Origin: a virus
Reading direction: 5' to 3' (one strand)
Virus record (IMG/VR): IMGVR_UViG_3300030419_005624
Coordinates: 1-30,615 of that record
Length of the DNA stretch: 30,615 nucleotides
Of the stretch, positions 24,343-30,222 are shown piece by piece. Numbering within the stretch: position 1 is the first letter of the stretch; each line of letters starts with the position of its first letter. Made by a program: the position numbers and the translations under genes. The notes beneath the pieces are model-generated. The model was not told the DNA's origin. It did not search any database and was given only the letters and a program-made list of their open reading frames with translations.

Positions 24343-24378
24343 ATAATTTCCTTTTTTCTCATTATAAAAACATTTCAA

Positions 24379-24386
24379 TATAAATC
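24379..24386 (+). promoter_or_regulatory. Late-promoter-like octamer
   Basis: Plus strand TATAAATC, seven of eight matches to the T4 late element, 45 nt upstream of the ATG at 24432. It is the best late-promoter candidate for the plus-strand structural pair that follows. The match is imperfect. Confidence 0.45.
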
Positions 24387-24396
24387 AAGATAGATC

Positions 24397-24418
24397 TTCC
24401 TATTATATATAATAGGAA
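24397..24418. promoter_or_regulatory. Perfect 22-bp palindrome between divergent gp33 and plus-strand gene
   Basis: Left half TTCCTATTATA is followed at once by its exact reverse complement TATAATAGGAA. The centre gives a TATAAT box on each strand (plus 24408-24413, minus 24402-24407). The corresponding -35 regions match TTGACA only 3 of 6. It may be a bidirectional promoter, an operator, or a hairpin in the leader of the plus-strand gene. Confidence 0.55.
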
Positions 24419-24431
24419 TCCGGAGATAAAA

Positions 24432-25811
24432 ATGGCAGATACCACATCAAATATTGTTATACAAACAGTTGGAACAACCGCTGATTTAGCAACAGATTAC
24501 GGCACTAACCTAGAAGGTGCAAGTGCCGCACACGTTCAAATGATGAAGGTTGTTTGGGGCGACAAGGACAGTGGATATAGGACAAGTGGGACCTACCCAC
24601 TTCCAGTTTCAATTTATGGTGCTCCGTCTGATGTTGGCATTTCTGGTGGACAAATAAACGGCACCGGAAATTTTTATATCGCAAACGCACATATATTTGG
24701 TGGTAGTTCTGGAAATACTGTTATGTATCTCGCAGTTGCTGGTGATACTCTCGGTAATCCAGTCGGAATCACAGGAACTATTCAAGGTTTTTCTGGTTCA
24801 TATCCCGTTGCTGTTACTGGTGACGTTCTGATTATCTCTGACACACTAGAGAGAGCACCAAGAATTCAGGGTATAACAAATGGCACACCAATAGAAATCA
24901 CAGGTGGTGTTCCACTAAGCTATCTCACCGATTCAATTCAAGTAATAGGTAGTACGGTAGACATTCCAAGACTGGCTCCTGCAACTGATTCTGTTGCAGT
25001 ATATGGTTCCGATCTGGGTGGTAAAGTCCTTGTCAAGCTGTTTGCTGGCGATGGTAGTACAATCGGAAACTCCGGCGATGCGATGAATGTAAACGTCGTG
25101 AACGCTGGACTAACTTTCTCAGTTTCGGTTGGAATTACAGTTGGTATTACAAACGCAGACCAAGGACCTCTGAGAATTCAGGGTGCCTCTGGTGACACCG
25201 TTACCATTAAGGGTGAACAGGGTGGTGCTCTAGAAGTTGTTACTGGAACTGGTAACATACTGAACGTAACACTCGCAGGAACGAAACGTATGGACATCAA
25301 CGATTCGCTCCTAGTGACTGCTCTCACTGGTGGTAGTGTGATCGACACCAAACTAACCACTCTCGTGAACCAACTTGGTGGTGAAGGTCTAGGATTTACT
25401 GGATTAGGTAGCGCACTCACAGGTGGAACAGCCACATTTGAAAACCATGGTGCATCCGGAGCAAACGTTGTTCTCACTACCGTTACCAGACAGATCAAAC
25501 CAAGTGATGTTTATTTTGGTACAATGTCTGTTGAAAGCGGAGCCGCTGGTGTAACGCATCTTGCTCAAGGAAATATCAACGGAGTTACTTCAAATGGTTC
25601 TATACAACTCCATACAGGAGTTAACATAAAGGCATCACCATTTAACGGTGATTACATCTATGTTGCTGGAACTGGTGGTTCGGATGCGGTTAACTCTGGT
25701 TACCCACTAGAAGCCGCAGAAACATTGTTTGTTGAGTGTGACAATCTAAACAAAGTATATGTGTTTACCAATTCAAGCACTGCTCAAAATGTGTACTTCC
25801 ATGGGTCATAA
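24432..25811 (+). CDS. Probable virion protein, repetitive beta-structure
   Basis: Encodes 459 aa. It starts with a helix-poor region (MADTTSNIVIQTVGTTAD; VQMMKVVWGDKDSGYRTSG) and then has many short repeats of the type 'P-x-x-V/I-x-G-x-V-x-I' (for example TYPLPVSIYG, SYPVAVTGDVLI, SIQVIGSTVDI, SVAVYGSDLG, PLRIQGASGDTVTIKG), indicating a long beta-strand-rich shaft. The C-terminal 60 residues (DYIYVAGTGG ... ETLFVECDNLNKVYVFTNSS) form a compact beta domain. It is low in charge and free of Cys except one near the end. Likely a fibre or capsid decoration; no T4 counterpart recognised. RBS is CCGGAG. Confidence 0.6.
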   Translation: MADTTSNIVIQTVGTTADLATDYGTNLEGASAAHVQMMKVVWGDKDSGYRTSGTYPLPVSIYGAPSDVGISGGQINGTGNFYIANAHIFGGSSGNTVMYLAVAGDTLGNPVGITGTIQGFSGSYPVAVTGDVLIISDTLERAPRIQGITNGTPIEITGGVPLSYLTDSIQVIGSTVDIPRLAPATDSVAVYGSDLGGKVLVKLFAGDGSTIGNSGDAMNVNVVNAGLTFSVSVGITVGITNADQGPLRIQGASGDTVTIKGEQGGALEVVTGTGNILNVTLAGTKRMDINDSLLVTALTGGSVIDTKLTTLVNQLGGEGLGFTGLGSALTGGTATFENHGASGANVVLTTVTRQIKPSDVYFGTMSVESGAAGVTHLAQGNINGVTSNGSIQLHTGVNIKASPFNGDYIYVAGTGGSDAVNSGYPLEAAETLFVECDNLNKVYVFTNSSTAQNVYFHGS

Positions 25812-25814
25812 TGA

Positions 25815-27113
25815 ATGGCAAAACAGCATAGAAATAATAGAAGCAGATTTAATAGGCAACGAACTGGAACGGGAGAATTCTTCTCGTATACTTTAGTTAC
25901 CGGCGGCAATTTTTACGGAATTAAAGTTGGAAATTCAATAGACGACTTCTTAAATTTTGATCAAAGAACATCGTCCACACCAGATGTTGTTATAAATGGA
26001 AATACTGCGGTAATAGACTTTAGTTCTTCTCAGACAAAAAAAGATTTAAATTATCTGAAGGCATTATCAGATACCTTAACTTCGGGTAATACATTTACCG
26101 TTACACATGGTGAATATTATGATCCAAATACCGAACATTACGCAGATATATCTGGAACATATACATTCGAAGGAATGTTTAGAGATACGGTCATAAAAGC
26201 TACCTTCGACTCTCTCACAAATATTCCGACCGGTATTGTTCGTTATTCATCTGAATACTTTGCTGATGTTCCTCAGATTGATCTTTTAGGTACGGCAAGC
26301 ACTGGTAGAGAACAATTTTACTTGAAAAATTATCTTGGAACCGAGTCCGCACCATCATTTACTAGTATCGGAACTAGAGTAGATGATTATATTACTGTTT
26401 CTGATAGCACTACAAATAATAAAGCTTTCCGAGTAGATGACTTTTACTTGGATCCAAATGGAACTGAAGTCGTTATTTTGGGTGCAACCGCCGCAATAGA
26501 AGAAGATAGGATTGGAATCACATCACAGGTTGAGTTGTATAGAGAAAGATCACTGAAAACATCCAGCCCAGACGAATTCTTACGTATAGAAACATTAAAA
26601 ATTACTGTTGGTAAAGAAAATGATGATTATTATTTCATGATTAATGGAGTTCGAAATCCAAAGTTAACTCTAACAAGAGGTATAACTTATATAATAGATC
26701 AGACTGATGTGTCAAATTACAGGGGACCAAACAATATAAATCTTCCTCTGCGATTATCAAAAATACGAGACGGACTATTCAACGCTGCTGCTCCCGTTGG
26801 AACAACTGAGACCATATTTGTTACAGACGGAGTTACTTATCCAAGAACAGAAGCCAACATGTTTATTTTTGAACCAAGGTTTGTACGTAATAGCACAGTC
26901 TATTATTACTCCAGTGCGGTGGAGGGTATGGGTGGTGAATTAAAAATAGATGGTGCATATTCAGTATATAACCAAGTACTTAGTGCTCCAGCATCAATAC
27001 CACCTAATTATATTTTCGGAAGAGATGAAAACGAAAGACTACTACGAGCAGCAAACGCAATCTCCAATACTGGCCAAGGAAATCAACAGTTTAGAACTGG
27101 ATATGACTATTAA
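25815..27113 (+). CDS. Probable virion protein with cupredoxin-like marine-phage domain
   Basis: Encodes 432 aa. Basic Asn/Arg/Gln-rich N-terminus (KQHRNNRSRFNRQRTGTG), then several beta segments with Thr/Ser-rich turns. Residues about 270-375 (YYFMINGVRNPKLTLTRGIT, YIIDQTDVSNY, LPLRLSKIRDG, STVYYYSSAVEGMGGELKI) match the 'P.LTL.RG.TY.FDQSD.SN..HPLRFS...YYYC..H.GMGG' domain common in marine phage structural proteins, a cupredoxin-like fold. The usual His and Cys positions are replaced (NLPLRLS, YYYSSAVEG), so copper binding is unlikely. The C-terminus (NYIFGRDENERLLRAANAIS) may be an attachment helix. The stop codon overlaps that of the convergent gene. Confidence 0.6.
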   Translation: MAKQHRNNRSRFNRQRTGTGEFFSYTLVTGGNFYGIKVGNSIDDFLNFDQRTSSTPDVVINGNTAVIDFSSSQTKKDLNYLKALSDTLTSGNTFTVTHGEYYDPNTEHYADISGTYTFEGMFRDTVIKATFDSLTNIPTGIVRYSSEYFADVPQIDLLGTASTGREQFYLKNYLGTESAPSFTSIGTRVDDYITVSDSTTNNKAFRVDDFYLDPNGTEVVILGATAAIEEDRIGITSQVELYRERSLKTSSPDEFLRIETLKITVGKENDDYYFMINGVRNPKLTLTRGITYIIDQTDVSNYRGPNNINLPLRLSKIRDGLFNAAAPVGTTETIFVTDGVTYPRTEANMFIFEPRFVRNSTVYYYSSAVEGMGGELKIDGAYSVYNQVLSAPASIPPNYIFGRDENERLLRAANAISNTGQGNQQFRTGYDY

Positions 27114-27460
27114 CCTCTAGTGATTGTTAGTATTTTTTCTATTTGCCCATCAATAACTGATGTTCTATTTGGCCAAAAGATATACTCTTTGTCTGGATTC
27201 TTTTTTAAGTTATTCAATAGAGGTATAATCATCAATTCAACTTGATTTAACTTTTGTTTATATTGCTCATCCAATAACTCTTTATATTCATCAATATCAG
27301 ATCCAGTTGACAGAGTGTCAATCTTAGATAAAACATCTTCGATTTTGTTTTCTAACGAACTTATCTCTGCATCTTGATTATCAGTGACATTTACTTCACT
27401 AGAATCAGCAAAAGAAATTCCAAAATCAAAATCTTCAATGAATGATTCGTTATCTGCCAT
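27110..27460 (-). CDS. Conserved small phage protein, coiled-coil
   Basis: Encodes 116 aa from ATG at 27460 (AAGGGAACGTC precedes; the longer frame to 27529 lies in the upstream gene). N-terminal acidic peptide DNESFIEDFDFGISFADSSE, a coiled-coil (SSLENKIEDVLSKIDTLS), and a conserved end: KELLDEQYKQKLNQVE, then MIIPLLNNLKKNPDKEYI and FWPNRTSVIDGQIEKI. The 'PLL.NL.KNP....I.WPNR...I..QI.KI' block occurs in many T4-like phages in my memory, without a known function. It overlaps the upstream exported-looking gene by 11 bp, so the two are probably co-translated. Confidence 0.65.
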   Translation of the reverse strand: MADNESFIEDFDFGISFADSSEVNVTDNQDAEISSLENKIEDVLSKIDTLSTGSDIDEYKELLDEQYKQKLNQVELMIIPLLNNLKKNPDKEYIFWPNRTSVIDGQIEKILTITRG

Positions 27461-27839
27461 GACGTTCCCTTTTATTTTTGTTTCTTTTACCGGAACGTTG
27501 AATCTTTTTGATATCTCGTTGATCATCAACTCTGACTATAAAGTTACCATTGAAGAAAAATACCTTTGCTTTAATTCCCTTTGATGCAAGTTCTTCCTCA
27601 ATAACCATACGAATCATATCTACTCTGGATTCTCTGTCTTGTGAAAATCCTCTAGATCCCTTTCTTCGTTCACCGTCTCGTCTTCCTCTTTGACCTCTAT
27701 TGTCGCCGCGAAGTTGGAAATCGGGGGCATTATTAAATCGTGGAGGATCGGTGATGATGTCATTCACTGGGTACACGACGTAACCGGGTGAAGAAAGTTC
27801 TGCTACGACCGAAAGAATCATAGTGGCTAATAAATTCAT
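27450..27839 (-). CDS. Small exported-looking basic protein
   Basis: Encodes 129 aa. A hydrophobic N-terminus (MNLLATMILSVVAELSSPG) looks like a short signal peptide, but the basic n-region is missing. Residues about 25-70 are Arg/Gly/Asn/Gln-rich and disordered (QLRGDNRGQRGRRDGERRKG), followed by a small alpha/beta segment: DMIRMVIEEELASKGIKAKV and FFFNGNFIVRVDDQRDIKK, then a basic tail. I do not recognise the family. A strong AAGGAG ribosome binding site precedes the ATG. It lies in one transcript with the PEP-CTERM-like gene upstream. Confidence 0.55.
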   Translation of the reverse strand: MNLLATMILSVVAELSSPGYVVYPVNDIITDPPRFNNAPDFQLRGDNRGQRGRRDGERRKGSRGFSQDRESRVDMIRMVIEEELASKGIKAKVFFFNGNFIVRVDDQRDIKKIQRSGKRNKNKRERHGR

Positions 27840-27864
27840 AAGAATCTCCTTTTCTTATGATTAT

Positions 27865-28281
27865 TTAGCTTTTACGACGACGCATCAAAAATCCCAATGC
27901 CCCCATAATCCCAAGCGTTGCAGGACCAGGAATCTCAATTGGCTTAATGGTTGTAAAGTTATGAAAATTTCCGTCATAGTCTGAGAAAAGATATGCATAA
28001 GTTTCCTCATAACCAAGTCCATTACCAAAAACTGTGAATGATTTCCAGTCGCCGGGATCAATTTCATAATCATGCACAAAAGAGCCAAATACTTCGGCGT
28101 AAGTTATACTATACTGCGAGTCTTCATCTAAACGAATTCCATATCGAAATTTATCAAATTCTTCCCAATATGCGACTCGAAAACGACCAGACCAGTTATC
28201 GGTTTCAAAGTGATGAACATCAACATAGTCTGGTGGCGCAATGCTAGAAAGAACACTGGCCGTAATAATAGCTGAAATCAT
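27865..28281 (-). CDS. PEP-CTERM-like exported protein
   Basis: Encodes 138 aa. Visible parts are a short hydrophobic N-terminus (MISAIITASVLSSIAPP), a beta-rich body (WSGRFRVAYWEEFDKFRYGI, SQYSITYAEVFGSFVHDY, KSFTVFGNGLGYEETYAYLF), and a C-terminal tail IPGPATLGIMGALGFLMRRR followed by Lys-Ser. That end is a PEP-CTERM-type sorting signal (Pro-x-Pro-Ala-Thr, hydrophobic helix, Arg cluster) with Gly in place of the usual Glu. In bacteria such proteins are processed by an exosortase and linked to extracellular polysaccharide or surface. No exosortase is in the window, so the host would have to supply it. RBS AAAGG; a stop codon six bases before the ATG rules out a longer N-terminus. Confidence 0.65.
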   Translation of the reverse strand: MISAIITASVLSSIAPPDYVDVHHFETDNWSGRFRVAYWEEFDKFRYGIRLDEDSQYSITYAEVFGSFVHDYEIDPGDWKSFTVFGNGLGYEETYAYLFSDYDGNFHNFTTIKPIEIPGPATLGIMGALGFLMRRRKS

Positions 28282-28308
28282 AAATTACCTTTCTCAAAAT
28301 GTTAAAAA

Positions 28309-28382
28309 TAGCTCCGGTGGGATTCGAACCCACACTGTACGGATTTTAAGTCCGTTGCCTCTGCCTATTGGGCTACGGAGCC
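28309..28382 (-). tRNA. tRNA-Leu (anticodon UAA), class I body
   Basis: Cloverleaf of 74 nt: acceptor GGCTCCG/CGGAGCT with a terminal G-U pair, D-arm with GCC/GGC, anticodon stem ACGGA/TCCGT with loop CTTAAAA (anticodon TAA), five-base variable loop, T-arm GTGGG-TTCGAAT-CCCAC, discriminator A. No CCA is encoded. The short variable loop is unlike bacterial tRNA-Leu, which has a long variable arm, although phage tRNAs with this anticodon and a short arm are known to me. It is preceded by its own TTGATT-N16-TATAAT promoter. Confidence 0.88.
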
Positions 28383-28390
28383 ATGCATAT

Positions 28391-28418
28391 ATTATACCAT
28401 GAAACTCCGCAGAATCAA
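28391..28418 (-). promoter_or_regulatory. sigma70-type promoter before tRNA-Leu
   Basis: Minus strand: TTGATT (28413-28418), 16-bp spacer, TATAAT (28391-28396), 8 bp before the tRNA 5' end. The same spacer length is found in the two other consensus promoters in this window. It would transcribe tRNA-Leu and the PEP-CTERM-like gene behind it. Confidence 0.65.
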
Positions 28419-28419
28419 A

Positions 28420-28626
28420 TCATTCGGATAGAAATTCACCTTCATAATCAACTGCATCCTGAATAAATGTACTAAGAGAATCTGGTGATGTCCATCCCTT
28501 TGTTCCATTTTCATACTTGACTTCAATGAGTTGGTTACCTTCCCTATCTACTTTTGTTGCCACAACGGTGGCTTTCTTTTTTGTAGGAATATGAATAACC
28601 TCTTCCATCAGCATAAACTGTTTCAT
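28420..28626 (-). CDS. Small unknown protein, KOW/SH3-like
   Basis: Encodes 68 aa: EEVIHIPTKKKATVVATKVD, then GNQLIEVKYENGTKGWTSPD, then an acidic end. The 'V..P...K.A.VV.......QL.EV.Y..G..GW' pattern suggests a small SH3/KOW-like beta-barrel, which in other proteins binds nucleic acid or peptides. Start ATG overlaps the deaminase stop by one base (TAATG). The function is unknown. Confidence 0.55.
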   Translation of the reverse strand: MKQFMLMEEVIHIPTKKKATVVATKVDREGNQLIEVKYENGTKGWTSPDSLSTFIQDAVDYEGEFLSE

Positions 28627-28994
28627 TAGTATTCCAACCTTTCATACCCTTTTCGGGTTGTATAGTAGATTTTATCAAACATTAACTTGCACCACGGGCA
28701 ACAGAGAGAACAAGGATGAGATAGACGAGAATCACCAAACCTGTTAAACCGAAAGTTGACCAATTCAAGATTCTTTCTTTCTTTGCATCTGAGTAATGCA
28801 TCCAATTCCGAATGAACCTCATCATATCTATATCCGATCTTCTTTGCTTGTGGGTGAGATTTAAGTTGATTTGTTCCTATTGCAATGACATTATTACGTA
28901 CCAGAATTAACGAAACGTGTTTCTTTTGTCTTGTACTTTGCAATGCATAAGGCAATGCAATTTCCGCAAGTTTATCAAATTTACGTTGATTCAT
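28626..28994 (-). CDS. Zinc-dependent cytidine/deoxycytidylate deaminase-like protein
   Basis: Encodes 122 aa (T4 dCMP deaminase is 193 aa). RKFDKLAEIALPYALQS and ILVRNNVIAIGTNQLKSHP, then the catalytic HSE at residues 61-63 (EVHSELDALL) and HPCSLCCPWCKLMF with the P-C-x-x-C at 94-98, are the CDA-fold active site: His61, Cys95 and Cys98 as zinc ligands, Glu63 as proton shuttle. A further CPWC follows. Short proteins with this arrangement are common in marine phages. The substrate is unknown: a nucleotide or nucleic acid. It sits between two tRNA genes; the ATG is only 7 nt after the tRNA-Arg 3' end and there is no Shine-Dalgarno. Confidence 0.75.
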   Translation of the reverse strand: MNQRKFDKLAEIALPYALQSTRQKKHVSLILVRNNVIAIGTNQLKSHPQAKKIGYRYDEVHSELDALLRCKERKNLELVNFRFNRFGDSRLSHPCSLCCPWCKLMFDKIYYTTRKGYERLEY

Positions 28995-29001
28995 AATATA
29001 A

Positions 29002-29075
29002 CACGGGCGGAAAGACTTGAACTTTCGACCTGCGGATTAGAAGTCCGCTGCTCTATCCAACTGAGCTACGCCCGC
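29002..29075 (-). tRNA. tRNA-Arg (anticodon UCU)
   Basis: 74-nt cloverleaf: acceptor GCGGGCG/CGCCCGT (terminal G-U pair), TAGCTCAGTTGGATAGAGC D-arm, anticodon stem with loop CTTCTAA (anticodon TCT), T-arm GAAAG-TTCAAGT-CTTTC, discriminator G, no encoded CCA. It reads AGA and possibly AGG codons, useful for an AT-rich phage genome. Confidence 0.92.
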
Positions 29076-29081
29076 AAAGAG

Positions 29082-29201
29082 TCAGTTTTTGCGACCGCTT
29101 CTCCGTTCCCCGTACTTATTTTTCTTTGACCGACGAGGCTTGCCTCGCTTCTTACCGCGAAATACACATTCAGTACCAACGCTACCACGAGATTTTGCCA
29201 T
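29082..29201 (-). CDS. 39-aa highly basic mini-protein
   Basis: Encodes MAKSRGSVGTECVFRGKKRG, then KPRRSKKNKYGERRSGRKN: 39 aa, over a third Lys/Arg, one Cys. AAGG lies 11 nt before the ATG, and the gene fits tightly between the LSm-like gene and tRNA-Arg. Probably a nucleic-acid-binding or ribosome-targeting peptide, but no family is recognised. Confidence 0.5.
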   Translation of the reverse strand: MAKSRGSVGTECVFRGKKRGKPRRSKKNKYGERRSGRKN

Positions 29202-29215
29202 TTACATATCCTTAA

Positions 29216-29560
29216 TTAAGAGCCACTAATCTGAAGGGATGGTGTTCCCGGAGCAGCACCAGGCATACCCGGAGTACCTTGTGTCGGGACAACGATACCA
29301 TTACCAACTGTTTCATTATACTGATTAGCAAGTTCCAATTGAGCCTTGATAACAAATACGATAAACTTCATGTCGATTTCAAGACCATCAGTGATATCAC
29401 CATATGGCAACCATGGCGCAAATGCAAGTTGACCATCACCGACTGGAACTAGAATAGCTGGATTCTTGATCTTGACAAATTCAGTACCATCATGATCTAC
29501 CATTTCTGTCTTACAAATAATCTCTTCACCGCTGCTTAGTCTTACGATCTTCGTTTCCAT
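29216..29560 (-). CDS. LSm/Hfq-like small beta-barrel protein (conserved in marine phages)
   Basis: Encodes 114 aa: KIVRLSSGEEIICKTEMVDH, then EFVKIKNPAILVPVG, LAFAPWLPYGD, MKFIVFVIKAQLELANQYNE, and a Gly/Pro-rich tail. The 'L.SGEEI.C......G...IKNP..I' start followed by a short strand and a 'F.PW.P' turn is a recurrent Sm-like small protein of T4-like marine phages. Possible RNA binding is only inference. RBS AAAGGCGG; its ATG lies inside the end of the upstream 48-aa gene (35-nt overlap). Confidence 0.6.
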   Translation of the reverse strand: METKIVRLSSGEEIICKTEMVDHDGTEFVKIKNPAILVPVGDGQLAFAPWLPYGDITDGLEIDMKFIVFVIKAQLELANQYNETVGNGIVVPTQGTPGMPGAAPGTPSLQISGS

Positions 29561-29672
29561 TTTTTCCGCCTTTCACTTTTTTAGGAAAAATTTTGTCATA
29601 GTTTTCTGCATACTTCTTATAATCTACAGGGCGATACTTATCACCCTTACCGGCTGAATGTTGTCCACTCAT
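29526..29672 (-). CDS. 48-aa conserved phage mini-protein (GKGDKYRPVDYKKY type)
   Basis: Encodes MSGQHSAGKGDKYRPVDYKK, then YAENYDKIFPKKVKGGKNGN, then EDRKTKQR. The motif 'GKGDK.RPVD..KY.ENYD.IF' is a common, unassigned phage family. GGAGATGAT precedes the ATG; the start lies one base after the stop of the next gene upstream. Its last 35 nt overlap the LSm-like gene in another frame. Confidence 0.65.
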   Translation of the reverse strand: MSGQHSAGKGDKYRPVDYKKYAENYDKIFPKKVKGGKNGNEDRKTKQR

Positions 29673-29673
29673 A

Positions 29674-29871
29674 TCATCTCCAGAACATCATACACTCATA
29701 CCATTTTCTTGGTATATCTTCTTGATTTCTTTCTGCTCTATAGATGCCTCGTTTAACATCATTTTCTGTCAATAGTATATCAACTTCTTTATCATTATAC
29801 AAGATATTTGTATGATAATATTTTGTTGATTCTCGCTTACTTTTACGTTGTGTATTAAAAACTAAACCCAT
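29674..29871 (-). CDS. Small unknown phage protein
   Basis: Encodes 65 aa (MGLVFNTQRKSKRESTKYYH, then ILYNDKEVDILLTENDVKRG, then IYRAERNQEDIPRKWYECMM). Mixed charge, no known motif; the 'DI.L...D...G..RA..N.EDIPR' part resembles conserved small phage ORFs. AGGAGG lies upstream of the ATG, after a late promoter (TATAAATA) at 29893-29900. Confidence 0.5.
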   Translation of the reverse strand: MGLVFNTQRKSKRESTKYYHTNILYNDKEVDILLTENDVKRGIYRAERNQEDIPRKWYECMMFWR

Positions 29872-29892
29872 TTAGTATGCCTCCTGTCATAA

Positions 29893-29900
29893 TATTTATA
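29893..29900 (-). promoter_or_regulatory. T4-type late promoter for the small-protein cluster
   Basis: Minus strand TATAAATA, 21 nt before the ATG at 29871; the short leader carries AGGAGG. It follows immediately after the terminator of the noncoding RNA. Confidence 0.72.
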
Positions 29901-29903
29901 TGT

Positions 29904-29936
29904 AAAAAAACAAGTGCTGCCCGGAGGCAGCACTTG
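29904..29936 (-). terminator. Strong rho-independent terminator of the noncoding RNA
   Basis: Perfect 11-bp stem (arms CAAGTGCTGCC and GGCAGCACTTG on the plus strand), four-base loop, then seven T on the minus strand. It ends transcription coming from the promoter at 30191-30218. Confidence 0.9.
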
Positions 29937-30184
29937 CTTCGTTCTATGGGACTCTGGATTGTCGTAATTACCAGAACCTTTCGGGTGACTGTACGAGTGT
30001 TGATGTAACCCTACTCAGATATTCCTGCACATCCCGCTAAGGATCATCCCGCAAGCATTTCTGCATCGCTAAGGACAGGTCGCTAAACCATTCAGGAACT
30101 GCACTATGCCCAATCAAAGCATCATTATGCGAGTCCCAGAAAAGAGATGATCCGTCTCTTTTCCTTTTTTTATTCACTTGTCAT
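29904..30184 (-). ncRNA. Structured noncoding RNA, about 280 nt, unknown class
   Basis: Minus-strand transcript predicted to start about 7 nt after the TATAAT at 30191-30196 and to stop at the 29904-29936 terminator. No ORF over about 12 codons with a ribosome binding site exists in it. Layout seen: a 5' hairpin (arms AAAAGAGA/TCTCTTTT), a closing helix P1 TGGGACTC/GAGTCCCA (30131-30138 with 29947-29954), inner helices GATTG/CAATC and TTCCTG/CAGGAA, a GCA-GAAA-TGC hairpin with GNRA-type loop, and three copies of TTAGCG in the central part. It does not match tmRNA, RNase P or SRP landmarks that I know. Lengths and pairings are by eye. Confidence 0.7.
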
Positions 30185-30190
30185 ACGAGT

Positions 30191-30218
30191 ATTATACTCG
30201 CTTTGGTGGGTTTGTCAA
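30191..30218 (-). promoter_or_regulatory. Consensus sigma70 promoter of the noncoding RNA
   Basis: Minus strand: TTGACA (30213-30218), 16-bp spacer, TATAAT (30191-30196). The -10 box is embedded in an inverted repeat CGAGTATAATACTCG (7-bp arms, one centre base), so a repressor or other regulator could bind there. Confidence 0.85.
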
Positions 30219-30222
30219 CCCC

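Noticed and set aside
28309-28382. Suppressor tRNA for UAA stop codons
   Set aside because: The anticodon is UAA, which reads UUA (Leu); a suppressor of UAA stop would need UUA.
30138-30173. Plus-strand terminator (GAAAAGAGA hairpin followed by T7)
   Set aside because: No plus-strand gene or promoter leads to it; read on the minus strand it is the 5' hairpin of the noncoding RNA.
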